The notes beneath the pieces are model-generated. The model did no database searches and was not told where the DNA came from. It saw nothing but the letters and a program-made list of their open reading frames with translations. A DNA stretch of 64,000 nucleotides, from assembly GCA_001828935.1 (NCBI GenBank), contig MHZX01000092.1, forward strand, positions 135,822 to 199,821. The letters are read 5' to 3'. The position numbers and the translations under genes were made by a program. Shown here piece after piece: positions 40,701 to 52,908 of this stretch; position 1 is the stretch's first letter; each line of letters opens with the position of its first letter. The stretch comes from Rhodocyclales bacterium RIFCSPLOWO2_02_FULL_63_24. Lineage in GTDB: Bacteria; Pseudomonadota; Gammaproteobacteria; Burkholderiales; Rhodocyclaceae.

Positions 40701-42323
40701 ATGAAAGTAAATCTACCCGTAAGTCAGACCGAGATTCCCTTTCCCAAGGGACGCTACATTGTTTCCCGCACCGATCTCAAGGGCATCATCACTTATGCCA
40801 ACGACACGTTTGTCGACATCAGCGGTTTTGGCCGCGACGAACTGATCGGCAAGAACCACAATATCGTCCGCCATCCCGACATGCCGCCGCAGGCCTTTGC
40901 CTGGCTCTGGGACACCATCAAGGAGGGCAGACCGTGGCGCGGCACGGTCAAGAACCGTACCAAGAGCGGCGACTACTATTGGGTGGATGCCCTGGCCGTG
41001 CCGGTGCGCAAGAACGGCCAGGTCACCGGCTACATGTCGGTGCGTACCGAACCGACCCGCGACCAGGTGCTTGCTGCCGCTGCCCTCTACAAACAGTTGA
41101 ATGCCAGCAAGGCGGCGTTGCCCAAGCCCACGGCATGGATGCGTGTGCCGCTCAAGGCCAAGCTCAACGGCCTGGTATTCGGGTTGCTCGCCATGCAGAT
41201 TCTGGCCGCCGCCATCCATGGCTTCGGCGCCAGCCTCGGCATTCCTCCGACCGGCATCGAACTGGGCATGCAAATCCTCGGCGTGTCGAGTATCGCCGTC
41301 GGCATCTGGCTGGTGCTGATGCAAAACCAGACCATGATCATCGTCAACCGCATCATCGGCCGTCTCGATCACATCGCCCAGGGCGACCTGACCGATGACA
41401 TTCCGCTGCATCGTGTCGATGAACTGGGCAAGCTCAACGATGCCCTGGTCACCATGCAGACCCATCTCAGGGCGATGATGGCCGAGATTGCCGAAGCCGC
41501 CGACGAGGTCAGCGACAATGCGGCCGTCCTGAATGCCGAAATGGAGCAGACACGCAATACCGCCGACCAGCAGTTTGCGGCAGTGAGCCGCATCGCGGCG
41601 GCGGTCGAGCAGCTTGTGGCCTCGGTGCACGAGGTCGCCGACAGCGCCGAGACGGCCAGCCAGACCGTGGCGGCGTCGCGCGATCTGCTGAGCAATGCCT
41701 CGCAGCGCATGACGGACAGCCAGGAGGCGTCAAACCATGTGGTGACGACCGTCGATAGTGCCGGCAAGACCATGTCGGAGTTGTTCCAGTCGATATTTGC
41801 CATTGGCCGCATATCCAAGGCCATTCAAGGCATTGCGGAGCAGACCAATCTATTGGCGCTGAATGCCGCGATCGAGGCGGCACGCGCCGGCGAAACCGGA
41901 CGCGGTTTCGCCGTGGTGGCCGATGAAGTCAGAAAACTGGCGGAGAAAGCCAGTACCCAGACCGGCGAAATCACGGCCACCGTGCAGGAAATCCAGCGCA
42001 TCACGCAGATCGCTGTGACCAGCATGGAGACGGCGGGAACCCATGTCGCAGCGACCGACGCCGCGATGAGCCAGGCCAGGGTGGGGCTCGAATCGGTCTC
42101 CACGCACGGCGAAACCGTTGTCGCGATTTCCCGCCATATCGCGGAAGGCACCCGGCAGCAGTCGGCGGCCGGCAACGAAATCGCGGGTCAGGTGGAAGGC
42201 ATCGTGGCCGGCATCGACCAGACCACTTCCGCCATGGCGGCGGTAGGCGAGAAAGCCGCGCAGATGCGGGCCACGTCCTCCCGGCTGCGCGACTTGATCG
42301 CTTACTTCAAGTTCATCCGCTGA
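40701..42323 (+). CDS. PAS-domain methyl-accepting chemotaxis protein, Aer-like
   Basis: Energy/oxygen taxis receptor, 540 residues. The N-terminal Aer-type PAS (about 10-120) has the family stretch [17 protein letters not shown] and [16 protein letters not shown], likely binding FAD. Two closely spaced membrane segments follow (about 155-215) with almost no periplasmic loop, then HAMP (about 215-265: [20 protein letters not shown]) and an MCP signalling domain whose hairpin tip reads [20 protein letters not shown]. There is no CheR-docking pentapeptide at the C-terminus. Its PAS is clearly related to that of the receptor at 62.4 kb. Monocistronic. Confidence 0.93.
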   Translation: MKVNLPVSQTEIPFPKGRYIVSRTDLKGIITYANDTFVDISGFGRDELIGKNHNIVRHPDMPPQAFAWLWDTIKEGRPWRGTVKNRTKSGDYYWVDALAVPVRKNGQVTGYMSVRTEPTRDQVLAAAALYKQLNASKAALPKPTAWMRVPLKAKLNGLVFGLLAMQILAAAIHGFGASLGIPPTGIELGMQILGVSSIAVGIWLVLMQNQTMIIVNRIIGRLDHIAQGDLTDDIPLHRVDELGKLNDALVTMQTHLRAMMAEIAEAADEVSDNAAVLNAEMEQTRNTADQQFAAVSRIAAAVEQLVASVHEVADSAETASQTVAASRDLLSNASQRMTDSQEASNHVVTTVDSAGKTMSELFQSIFAIGRISKAIQGIAEQTNLLALNAAIEAARAGETGRGFAVVADEVRKLAEKASTQTGEITATVQEIQRITQIAVTSMETAGTHVAATDAAMSQARVGLESVSTHGETVVAISRHIAEGTRQQSAAGNEIAGQVEGIVAGIDQTTSAMAAVGEKAAQMRATSSRLRDLIAYFKFIR

Positions 42324-42440
42324 GCCTGCGCAGTGGACGTATGTCGATCAGTCCAGGCCCGCACCCGGTTTTTGCTGCCAACGCGGGAAGCCGGCATCTG
42401 CGCCAGTCAGCCGTGCGCGGCCTCGAACTGAGAAACCCGT

Positions 42441-44674
<2,234 letters not shown>

Positions 44675-44678
<4 letters not shown>

Positions 44679-45226
44679 GATTCCGTCGGTAGCGGCAAGG
44701 AGATTTGCTGCGGCAGATCTACCGCCATGCCGGGGATCGAGTCCACCACCCGATGCAGCAACTGGTAGGCCACCCGCCATTGCTGGTGGCCGACTTGCAG
44801 GGTCACCGTCTTGTCGTTGAGGCGCTGCACGCTACCGCTGCGTTCATGCCCGTCGCGGTCTGTAAAGCCCAGGGTTTCGCCGACCATCACTTCATTGCGC
44901 CCGAGACCCTTGGCCACTTGCTCGCGCACCTGCACATCCATGCCGTCGACGTTGATCGTGAAAAAATCGACCAGCCAGCGGCGGCCGTCGCCGAGATCGG
45001 TCACCGCCGCCTGCTTGCGCCTGAGTTCGTCAATGCGGGCGCGGCGGACGGTGTTGTCGGTGCTGCTGAAGTAGTCGATTTCCTGCCCCACATGCAGGCG
45101 CGAGCGGATGGCGTGCGTCCATTGCGGATCGTCGAGCTTGCGGTTGATCGCAACGCGCAAGCGAAACAACTCGAAGGCCGAGGCCTGGTTGAGGGCTTCA
45201 AGAACAACGGAGAAATTCATCGACAT
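44675..45226 (-). CDS. Hypothetical protein with two SH3-like repeats, coupled to ygiQ
   Basis: 183 residues from the ATG at 45226 (a later ATG at 45220 is possible). Not recognised. No signal or membrane segment. An N-terminal helical part ([20 protein letters not shown]) precedes two segments with similar strand patterns, [20 protein letters not shown] and [20 protein letters not shown], each followed by ...KTV/AAVT..G..RW.V, like SH3/Tudor-type barrels. It lies 60 bases after the helicase gene and is fused by ATGA overlap to ygiQ, so it probably acts with YgiQ, perhaps binding nucleic acid or ribosome. Confidence 0.65.
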
Positions 45227-45286
45227 GGCGGCGCACTTCAAAAGTCGGCGCTGGCGGGACGGCGCCGGATTCAGGTACAGCCGCGA

Positions 45287-48200
45287 TTATCCTCCGCCCG
45301 CGGGCGCAAAGACGAATTCAGGCACCACGAGCTCCCAGCGCTGGCAGCGCGGCTCGCCGTATTTTTCCCAGTCGGACTGCGACTTGTCGCGAACGTGGAT
45401 GCAGTGCACGCGGGCGTCGATGCACTGCATGTTTTCCGGCGGCCTGAAATCTCTCGCCATCTTGCCGACCACCTTGCCTTGCTCGTCCAGCAATTGCCAG
45501 CCTTTGCCGGTTGTTTCAAGGCGCAGCGCCGAAGCGAAGGACAGGCGGGCGATGGAGGCGTGGATAGCGTCATTCGCCGGCCTGCGTCCGGCGTAGCCTA
45601 GGTCGATTTCCCCAAGCGATGGCCGGACATGGCGACGCCGGAGTTCCGGCGGCGCAGGAGGCAGATCGAGGGGCGTCCTGCGCAGCAGATGCGGTCCGTC
45701 TGCCAAGGCGTCGAGCAGCGGGTGACGCGGCGCGTCGAGGCGGGCAAGGCAGAGCGTTTTTCTGGCACGGGTCATTGCCACGTAGTAGAGGCGCGTGACG
45801 GCCGCCGGGTTCTCGTCGCGCCCGGTCTGCCAGTTGCCGTCGAGCACCGCGATGTGGTCGAACTCCAGTCCCTTGGCGCCATGCGCGGTGACCAGCAGCA
45901 ATCCGCTCTGGCGGCGGCGCGTTTCGCGCGCCCATTCGGCCAGCCATTCGCGGAAATGGGCGGCAGGGAGTTCGGCATCCCCGGTTTCCAGTGCGTAGTC
46001 GGCCAGCGCCTCGGCCAGCAGCGCGTGGTAGGGATTGTCGGCAACGCTGTGATCGCGCAGCCATGCCTCCAGTTGTGCGGCGGTGAGTAGCGGCGATTCG
46101 CGTTGGGCGATGCCGTCGAGCAGCGCCTGGGTTTCGCGCAGACGCCAGAACTGGCCGCCTTCTTCGCTGGCCAACTGCACCGGAATGCTGCGCCACTCAC
46201 AATAGCTGCGCACCGGCTCCAGCCATTTCCATTCCCGTGCGATGACGGCGCACGCTGCCCAATCCCAGTCGCGGTCCAGCGCTGCCATGCGTTCGAGTTC
46301 CGCCATGACCGCCATCGCCTGGCTCAATGCGTTGGCGCCGGCCGGCAGGATCTGCACACGCCCCTGGCCGACCTTGTCGCGCTGCTGCCAGTTGCCGCCG
46401 GCGGGCGCCTTGCCGCGCAGTCGGTCGATGCGGATGGGATGGGCGATTTTCATGCGGCCGGACAAGGGCGCGATCAGGGCGTTGGCGGCCGCGATGATGT
46501 GTGCCGTGGAGCGGTAGTTGTCGATCAGATAAGCCGGCTTGGCCTTGTAGTCGGCCTCGAAGCGGCCGATGAACTCGACCGAGGCCCCGGCAAAGGCATA
46601 GATGTTTTGGTCGTCGTCGCCGACGGCGAGCAGGTTGATCCGCTCGTCATCGGGGCGCGTGCGGCCGGCGATGGCGGCGATCAGTTCGTACTGTTCGGCG
46701 CCGATGTCCTGGTATTCATCGACCAGTATCCAGCGAAAGCCGCCCAGCAGCCGCTCGCGCATCGCGTTGCCATCGTTGCCCGCGTCCGCATCATCGGCCG
46801 GCAGATCGCCGGCCTTGAGCAGCGCGGTGGCTTCGAGCAGGACGCTGCGAAAGAAATCGTCATTGCCGATGCTATTCGCCTGGTTGGTTCGTTCGGCGAA
46901 GCTGGTGCCGGTCAGCCGCATCGCCAGCGCATGCACGGTGAGCACGATGACGCCGCACGCGTCGTCGCCGATCAGTGCGTGCAGCCGTTGCCTGATCTGC
47001 GCCGCGGCGTGGCGGTTGTAGGCCAGCGCCAGAATGCCGCGCGGATTTTCGCGGCGGCAACGCACCAGCCAGGCAATGCGATGCACCAGCACCCGCGTTT
47101 TGCCCGAGCCGGGGCCGGCCAACACCAGCACGTTGGCGGTTTCGCGTTCGTCGGCAACGATGTCGCGCTGCGCCTTGTTGCCCAGCGACTCGACGACCGC
47201 CCGCCACGACTCCGGCGTGGTCTGGCGCTGCAACTCCTTGTCGCGGCCCGGCAGCCAGCGGCGCAGAAACTCGTCCTGCCTCAGGTTGAAATAGTCCATC
47301 GCCAGGTGCAGCGCGTCGGCCATGCGTTCGAGGCCGAGTTGGACGTATTCGGCCATGACGTGGATTTGCAGCACCTGCTCTTCGTAATGAAGCCTGAGCG
47401 GCGCGAAATCGGTCTGGCCGAACTGTCGCTTCCAGTCCCTGTCGAGCCGGATCGTCATAGCGGGGCGGAACACGGCGAGCCCCTTGTTGAGGCGGATGAT
47501 GTTCTGCTCGTGCAACCACAGCAGCGCGTGTTCCAGAAGTTTCTGCGGATTCCTGATTTCGGCTTTCAGCACCAGGTCGGATTCGATGGCATCCGCCAGC
47601 TTGCCCATCGTGGTTTCCGCCAGCAGATCGGCACCGCGCGCGCCGGCCGGAAGGCTGGCCAGCAAGTGGCCGAGCACGCCTTGCGCGGCGGAGCGGCGAA
47701 GGCGTGCGGTCTTTTCCAGCATTGGCCATTCGCGCTGCAAGGTGATCTGGAGGCTTTCGCCATCCAGCCGCCGCAGCCCGAGGCTGCCGCTGCCGCCTTC
47801 CTCGTCGCGGCCGTCGGCGGCCAGGCTCTTCAGCAGCCGATGCAAGGTTTCCGGCAGCGCGCCGGCATGGCCGGCGTTCTTGAGGTGCTGGCAGGCAAGG
47901 CGCAGATGCAGCGGCGCGGCGTCGCCCTTGCCCAGGTCAGGCGCGGCCGCGCGCAGTTCGGCGATCAGCGCGTCCTCGAGTTGGGCGGCGTGTTCGAGGT
48001 GATCGTGAGAGGCGTTCTTGATGCCCACATGCACATAGGCGGTGAGCGCCGTGTCGTTGCTGGCCAGACCGAGCGCTTCGAGATCGGCAAAGGCCTGCCG
48101 CAACCGGGCCGCGGAGAGTTTCGCGACGCCCATCAATTCGTCCGTGGAAATGCCCTCGTCGGCATCGGCGGCGATCAGCGCGTCGACGATGGCGACGAGC

Positions 48201-50473
48201 TGTCGCTTGTACTCGTCGGGGATGGTCTTGGCGATGAGTTTGTCGCGAGCCTCCTGAACCGAGGCGACGCGCAGCGAGGAGGGAAAAATCTGGACACGGT
48301 TTTCCTCGCGGGAAAGCAGGGCGGCCTCTTCCAGCCAGGAAATCGCGCTTCGCACGCGCGTGTCGTCCGTGGCCGAATCGCGCTCGAAGCCGGCGTCTTC
48401 GTCTTCGGCCAGAATTTCGCCGGGCGTCGCGATCACCTCGTCGCCGGACTTTCCTTCCTTGCGCCGCTTGCTGTCGAGATTGCGCAGCGCCTTGAGGATG
48501 GCGCGGATTTCCTTCTGCGTCAGCCGCGAACGCGCCGACATGCCGAACTGCCGTTCGACGTCCTCCGCTGTGTACAGCAGCACGCAGCGCGCGTTGTTGC
48601 GGTCACGTCCGGCGCGGCCGGCTTCCTGCAGATAGTTTTCCAGCGAGCCGGGAATATCGGCATGAATCACCAGGCGTACATCGGGTTTGTCGATACCCAT
48701 GCCGAAGGCATTGGTCGCGGCGATCACCCGCAACTCGCCGCCGATGAAACGCTCCTGCACGTTCTTCTTGGTTTCCGGCGGCAGCTTGGCGTGAAACCGA
48801 TCCGCCGCGAGGCCCTTGTGGCGCAGGAAGGCGGCGACCTCCTCGGTCTGCCGCCGCGTTGCGCAATAGACGATGGCACCACCGGCAACTTGCGGCGGCA
48901 GTTCCATCTCGATCCAGCGCGCGACGTCGTCGAATTTTGCCGCCGGTGTCGTTTGCGCAACGACAAAATCGAGATTGCTGCGGGTAGCGCCGCCATCCAA
49001 ACATTCCAGTTCGATGCCGACCTTGTCGCGGAAATGACCCAGTATGTCCGCTACCACGTCCGGCTTGGCTGTGGCGGTGAGGCAGAGTACGGGCGGTATC
49101 GAACCCCCTCCCGCCTTCTCCCGAATGAAGCGGGCGACATAGCGGTAGTCCGGGCGGAAGTCGTGGCCCCATTTTGAAATGCAATGTGCTTCGTCGAGTA
49201 CCCAGGCACCGATCTCGCGCTGCTCCAGCACGCGCCGCAGCGCGCGGTTGCGCAGTTGCTCGGGCGAAACGATCAGGATGCCGATGTCGCCGAGACGCAC
49301 GCGGTCGAGCACGTCGGCGCGTTCGGGCATCGACAGCAGGCCGTTCAGGGCCGCGCAGGAATGAATGTTCTTCGCCATCAATCCGGCGACCTGGTCGGCC
49401 ATCAGCGCCACCAGGGGTGAGATGACCACGGTGAGCGCTCCCGTCTTGTCGAAGCGGGAGAGCGCCGGAATCTGGTAGCACACCGACTTGCCGGTGCCGG
49501 TGGGCAGGATGCCGAGTACGTGGCGACCGGCCATGGCGGACTCGACAATAACCTGTTGCAAGGGATGGCCAGCGGCATCCGCCGGTTCCGGACGGAAATC
49601 GGCAAAGCCGAACCAGTGCCGTAGTGCCTTGCGGGCATCGTGATTCTGCCGGCACCAGTCGCAGGCCGGGTCGGTGCAGGCGGTGTCGCGCAGCCGGCGG
49701 ACGATCTCGCCCGCGGCCGGAAACTGGTGGCGCACCCACGGCGGCATCACCGAGTTGCCGCCGGCTACCGACAGCCAGGCCAGGGCGTAGACCAGTGGCC
49801 AGCCGTCGCTTTCGGCGGCTTTCAGCACCTCGTCGCGCTGCGTCTGACAGCTTTGCCCGTCGAGGCAGGCGAGGATTGCAGCGCGTGCCTCGGCGCGCGC
49901 GGGTCGCGGGCTGTCGCGCAGCGTCATGAAAAAGCGGTTCATGCCGCCCACCGTGTCGTCCTGGGTCGTCAGCCAGTGCCAGGCGGCCAGTCGCCGTGGG
50001 GCTTCAGTATTGAGTGCGTGCAGCGCGTCCTGCTGGTCGCGAAAGAGGCTCAGCGCGAGTTCCGCATCCTTTAGCGGGTCGTTTCGATAGCCGCTGGCGA
50101 GGGGACCGTCCTGATAGTGTTTGACCAGGTGATGGTAGGGATTGCGCGGAAAGGCGAGCGGATTGAGGCGCAGCGTGTCAACGGCAGGCAGCCTGAGCAG
50201 CCGCAGTCCGGGGCGCAAGGAGGCAAGCTGCGGCAGATCGAAGCCGATGATGTTGTGGCCGAGCACGAAGGCCGCGCCGTCGGCCAGCGCATCGAGCCGG
50301 TCGAGGCCGACGGCGGGGTCGCCGCCGCGCCAGTGCAGGCGCTCTTCGGTATCGGCGCGCAGCGCGCCGATTTGCTGGAGGCGCCCATTCTTCTTGCCGA
50401 CTTCGAGGTCGATGACCAGGCAGCGCGGCTGAAACGGCTTTGCGGGAAACCTGCTGTCATGGCTATCCGTCAT
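45287..50473 (-). CDS. Giant exonuclease-RecQ-UvrD fusion helicase
   Basis: 1728 residues with several DNA-repair modules in one chain. Residues 15-150 form a DEDD-type 3'-5' exonuclease-like domain (VIDLEVGK; GHNIIGFDLP; KDAELALSLF). A Cys/His cluster C266-x4-C-x2-C-x3-H278 could bind zinc. A RecQ helicase follows with Walker A LPTGTGKS (323-330) and DEAH (427-430), plus its helicase C domain (GMGIDKPDVRLVIH, EAGRAGRDRNNARC). After a linker comes a UvrD/Rep-type SF1 helicase from Walker A GPGSGKT (about 1118) to VTAHGAKGLEF (about 1525) and YYVAMTRARKTL. All motor motifs look intact, so two opposite-family 3'-5' helicases are joined. The role is likely DNA repair or fork rescue; a defence role cannot be excluded. 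Confidence 0.9.
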   Translation of the reverse strand: MTDSHDSRFPAKPFQPRCLVIDLEVGKKNGRLQQIGALRADTEERLHWRGGDPAVGLDRLDALADGAAFVLGHNIIGFDLPQLASLRPGLRLLRLPAVDTLRLNPLAFPRNPYHHLVKHYQDGPLASGYRNDPLKDAELALSLFRDQQDALHALNTEAPRRLAAWHWLTTQDDTVGGMNRFFMTLRDSPRPARAEARAAILACLDGQSCQTQRDEVLKAAESDGWPLVYALAWLSVAGGNSVMPPWVRHQFPAAGEIVRRLRDTACTDPACDWCRQNHDARKALRHWFGFADFRPEPADAAGHPLQQVIVESAMAGRHVLGILPTGTGKSVCYQIPALSRFDKTGALTVVISPLVALMADQVAGLMAKNIHSCAALNGLLSMPERADVLDRVRLGDIGILIVSPEQLRNRALRRVLEQREIGAWVLDEAHCISKWGHDFRPDYRYVARFIREKAGGGSIPPVLCLTATAKPDVVADILGHFRDKVGIELECLDGGATRSNLDFVVAQTTPAAKFDDVARWIEMELPPQVAGGAIVYCATRRQTEEVAAFLRHKGLAADRFHAKLPPETKKNVQERFIGGELRVIAATNAFGMGIDKPDVRLVIHADIPGSLENYLQEAGRAGRDRNNARCVLLYTAEDVERQFGMSARSRLTQKEIRAILKALRNLDSKRRKEGKSGDEVIATPGEILAEDEDAGFERDSATDDTRVRSAISWLEEAALLSREENRVQIFPSSLRVASVQEARDKLIAKTIPDEYKRQLVAIVDALIAADADEGISTDELMGVAKLSAARLRQAFADLEALGLASNDTALTAYVHVGIKNASHDHLEHAAQLEDALIAELRAAAPDLGKGDAAPLHLRLACQHLKNAGHAGALPETLHRLLKSLAADGRDEEGGSGSLGLRRLDGESLQITLQREWPMLEKTARLRRSAAQGVLGHLLASLPAGARGADLLAETTMGKLADAIESDLVLKAEIRNPQKLLEHALLWLHEQNIIRLNKGLAVFRPAMTIRLDRDWKRQFGQTDFAPLRLHYEEQVLQIHVMAEYVQLGLERMADALHLAMDYFNLRQDEFLRRWLPGRDKELQRQTTPESWRAVVESLGNKAQRDIVADERETANVLVLAGPGSGKTRVLVHRIAWLVRCRRENPRGILALAYNRHAAAQIRQRLHALIGDDACGVIVLTVHALAMRLTGTSFAERTNQANSIGNDDFFRSVLLEATALLKAGDLPADDADAGNDGNAMRERLLGGFRWILVDEYQDIGAEQYELIAAIAGRTRPDDERINLLAVGDDDQNIYAFAGASVEFIGRFEADYKAKPAYLIDNYRSTAHIIAAANALIAPLSGRMKIAHPIRIDRLRGKAPAGGNWQQRDKVGQGRVQILPAGANALSQAMAVMAELERMAALDRDWDWAACAVIAREWKWLEPVRSYCEWRSIPVQLASEEGGQFWRLRETQALLDGIAQRESPLLTAAQLEAWLRDHSVADNPYHALLAEALADYALETGDAELPAAHFREWLAEWARETRRRQSGLLLVTAHGAKGLEFDHIAVLDGNWQTGRDENPAAVTRLYYVAMTRARKTLCLARLDAPRHPLLDALADGPHLLRRTPLDLPPAPPELRRRHVRPSLGEIDLGYAGRRPANDAIHASIARLSFASALRLETTGKGWQLLDEQGKVVGKMARDFRPPENMQCIDARVHCIHVRDKSQSDWEKYGEPRCQRWELVVPEFVFAPAGGG

Positions 50474-50599
50474 GACGGCGGATGATACCGCGAGCCGCCT
50501 ACGCTTCGGCTTTTCTCGCTCCTAACGCTCATGGCTTCGATGAACGGCGCCGCATCATGAAACACGTTGACGTCGTAGTGGCTCAAGCTGGCAAGTGAG

Positions 50600-50716
50600 C
50601 CCACCCCCTCCCATCCGCAGCGCGGCTCAAGGCTGGCTTTGCACAGCCTGCCGGCTCAGGCGGCGCGAAGCATGCTTCGCGAAACCCCGCCTTCGCCTCG
50701 CAAGGGGTGAGGGGAG
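50600..50716. repeat. GC-rich intergenic repeat, copy 4
   Basis: Occupies much of the 272-base gap between the HNH gene and the fusion helicase. Contains GGCGGCGCGAAGCATGCTTC then CGCGAA, related to copy 3 at 13.80 kb, and ends CAAGGGGTGAGGGG. Nothing else is seen in the gap. Confidence 0.55.
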
Positions 50717-50745
50717 CGGCGAGAGTCGCTGACGCGACTTTTACG

Positions 50746-51318
50746 TTAAACGCGCACGCGGCTTTGCGATGGCACGTGGCGGGCCAGGAAGTCCATCTGG
50801 TCGGCCAGGATGTTGCGATTGCAGAGGATCAGGTATTCGGCCTTGTTCGGCACATAGGGTGCATAGACCAGTTCCATGCGCGCCTGTTCGGGGGTACGGC
50901 CGCTCTTGGTCTGGTTGCAGTGGCGACAGGCGGTGACTACATTCATCCAGGTGTCGCGTCCGCCCTGGGAAACCGGCAGGACATGGTCGCGGGTGAGCCG
51001 TTGCGAGGAAAACTCCCGGGCGCAATAGGCGCAGATGTGCCGGTCGCGATGAAACAACTCGCGGTTGGACAGCGGCGGGGTGGGGTGCAGCGACTTGCCC
51101 GACAGCGCCTTGCCGCGAATGGCAATGATGCTGCTGGTGGCGAGTTCGGAGCGTTCGCCGGTGACACGGTTGGTGCCGCCGTAGAAAATGAAGTGAGTAT
51201 CCCCCGCATCCCACGCCACAAGGTCGCGTGCGACGTAAATGCAGGCGTGCTGCCAACTCACCCAGCGGTGGGGAACACCGTGCTGGTCGAGGGTAAGGAT
51301 CAGCGGATGGCTACTCAT
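50746..51318 (-). CDS. HNH endonuclease family protein
   Basis: 190 residues from the ATG at 51318. The unrecognised N-terminal half (MSSHPLILTLDQHGVPHRWV) precedes a McrA-like HNH domain (about 100-165): two zinc-binding pairs CAYC and CRHC flank RLTRDHVLPVSQGG with the catalytic DH and WMNVVTACRHCN. The longer reading upstream overlaps the divergent TonB-like gene and its promoter and is not used. HNH proteins of this layout are widespread in betaproteobacterial chromosomes, so it is probably not a mobile-element gene. Substrate unknown. Confidence 0.88.
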   Translation of the reverse strand: MSSHPLILTLDQHGVPHRWVSWQHACIYVARDLVAWDAGDTHFIFYGGTNRVTGERSELATSSIIAIRGKALSGKSLHPTPPLSNRELFHRDRHICAYCAREFSSQRLTRDHVLPVSQGGRDTWMNVVTACRHCNQTKSGRTPEQARMELVYAPYVPNKAEYLILCNRNILADQMDFLARHVPSQSRVRV

Positions 51319-51359
51319 CTCTATAGAATCCCGTCTTGGCAAGAATTTAGCAGAGCGCA

Positions 51360-52100
51360 ATGACTTTTCATAGCTTGGAAATGAGGGCATTAGCCTTGCG
51401 CCGGTTGCGCTACGCCCTCGCCGCCTCGCTGGTGCTTCACCTGTTGGTACTCTGGCTGGGCGCTTTGCGCGTCCTGACAAAGGATACGCATTCGGTTCTG
51501 CTGGCGACTCTGCATAAACCATCGCTACTTGCGACGAAGGCGGCGCCATCCATGCCGCCGCACGCCGTACCGCCGGCGCCGACTCCCAAACCAGCCGCGC
51601 CGACGCGCGCATCCTCGTCATTGGAGCGGCCCAAACCCGATTCGGTTCCGCAAACGCTGGTGTTGCCGGCCGACCCGGTTTTGAAGTCGGCGCCCGATTC
51701 GGCCGGCACGGCGGCGGCAATCCCCGCGCCGACGCCGGCATTGGCGACTGGATCGATCAGCGACGCGCTGGTGACGGAAGCCAGCGCCTCCGGAGAAGCC
51801 GCAGATGGCTTGCGGGGCTATCGTCTGGCGGTGGCGACCCAGGCGCGACGTTTCAAGCGCTATCCGTCGCAGGCGATGGCTTCGGGCTGGGAGGGAAGTG
51901 CCGACATCCGCGTCGAAGTCGGCAGCGATGGGCGACCACGCGCGGTGACGGTCGCACGTTCAAGCGGCCGCGAAATGCTGGATCGCGCTGCCTTGGTCAT
52001 GATCGATGCCGGCGCCCTGCGCGCCCGGCTGCCGGATAGTCTGCGCGGCAAGGCCTTCGCCGTGGTGTTGCCGGTGGTGTTCAACCTGGAGGCTGAGTAG
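51360..52100 (+). CDS. TonB-family energy transducer-like protein (orphan)
   Basis: 246 residues. One N-terminal membrane anchor (about 16-38: LRYALAASLVLHLLVLWLGA), a Pro/Ala-rich spacer (about 60-140) and a TonB C-terminal-type domain (about 150-246: FKRYPSQAMASGWEGSADIR, then ARSSGREMLDRAALVMIDAG). There are no exbB/exbD genes next to it, unlike the TonB at 3.5 kb, so it may use that system's ExbBD or have a different role. It is divergent from the HNH gene with only 41 bases between starts, and ends 1 base before the convergent Nudix gene. Confidence 0.85.
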   Translation: MTFHSLEMRALALRRLRYALAASLVLHLLVLWLGALRVLTKDTHSVLLATLHKPSLLATKAAPSMPPHAVPPAPTPKPAAPTRASSSLERPKPDSVPQTLVLPADPVLKSAPDSAGTAAAIPAPTPALATGSISDALVTEASASGEAADGLRGYRLAVATQARRFKRYPSQAMASGWEGSADIRVEVGSDGRPRAVTVARSSGREMLDRAALVMIDAGALRARLPDSLRGKAFAVVLPVVFNLEAE

Positions 52101-52101
52101 C

Positions 52102-52653
52102 TCAGCGCGGCGCCTGCCGCGGCATTGTCGTCAGGTCTTCGGTATGGAAGCGATAGTGCCCCGCCCGACGATCCGCGAAGTAGTGTTTCAGCGTGATGGC
52201 GATGGTGCGAAAGGCAATTTCGTCCCAGGGGATCTCTTCCTCCCGAAACAATCTCAATTCCAGTGTTTCCACCCCCGGGGCGAATTCGAGATCCAGCAGG
52301 CGCGAGCGATAGATGACATGCACCTGATGAATGTGCGGCACGCTGATCAGCGTATACATCTCGCCCAGTTCGATACGGGCGCAGGCTTCTTCCAGGGTTT
52401 CACGCAATGCCGCCTCGGCCACCGATTCGCCATTCTCCATGAAGCCGGCCGGCAAGGTCCACTTGCCATGGCGAGGTTCGATGGCCCGCCGGCATAGCAG
52501 CACACGATCTTCCCATTCCGGCAATGCCCCGACCACCAGCCGCGGATTGCGGTAATGAATCACCCCACAGACATCGCATACGTGGCGCGGCAGGGAGTCG
52601 CCTGGAGGGACCTTCAGCGTGACGGGTGCGCCGCAGACGCTGCAAAAATTCAT
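52102..52653 (-). CDS. Nudix hydrolase with zinc ribbon
   Basis: 183 residues from the ATG at 52653, preceded by GGATCC; an ATG 12 bases upstream is possible. An N-terminal zinc ribbon (CSVC...CDVC, residues 4-32) precedes the Nudix domain with its box from GFMENGE to RETLEEACA holding the metal-binding Glu residues. The position after EE that is usually followed by a Gly has Cys-Ala instead, a minor change. The zinc ribbon resembles NudC NADH pyrophosphatases, but the protein is shorter; the substrate is probably a nucleoside diphosphate derivative. Confidence 0.9.
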   Translation of the reverse strand: MNFCSVCGAPVTLKVPPGDSLPRHVCDVCGVIHYRNPRLVVGALPEWEDRVLLCRRAIEPRHGKWTLPAGFMENGESVAEAALRETLEEACARIELGEMYTLISVPHIHQVHVIYRSRLLDLEFAPGVETLELRLFREEEIPWDEIAFRTIAITLKHYFADRRAGHYRFHTEDLTTMPRQAPR

Positions 52654-52908
52654 CGCCGGATCCATAGTTTATTTTAGCGTGCCAGAGGGCATTCGACATT
52701 GCCCACGCTACGAATATGGTGATATAAGTTGCGAGATGATTCGCGAGCCTTTCCAACCGTCGGCGAACCCTGCCGAGCCCGGTCGCCTGGAGCAAATCTC
52801 AGGGGCGGACGGCATGTCGTTGCCCGAGAGGTCTGCGACTGAGGCGTGCCATCTGTCGCAGCGGCACGCACGTCCAGACCAGCGTCGTCTCCTTGCAAGG
52901 GGATAGGG

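Noticed and set aside
46103-49177. 1024-codon open frame antisense to the fusion helicase
   Set aside because: Shadow frame of a GC-rich gene; composition lacks any motif, whereas the minus-strand frame has complete helicase motifs.
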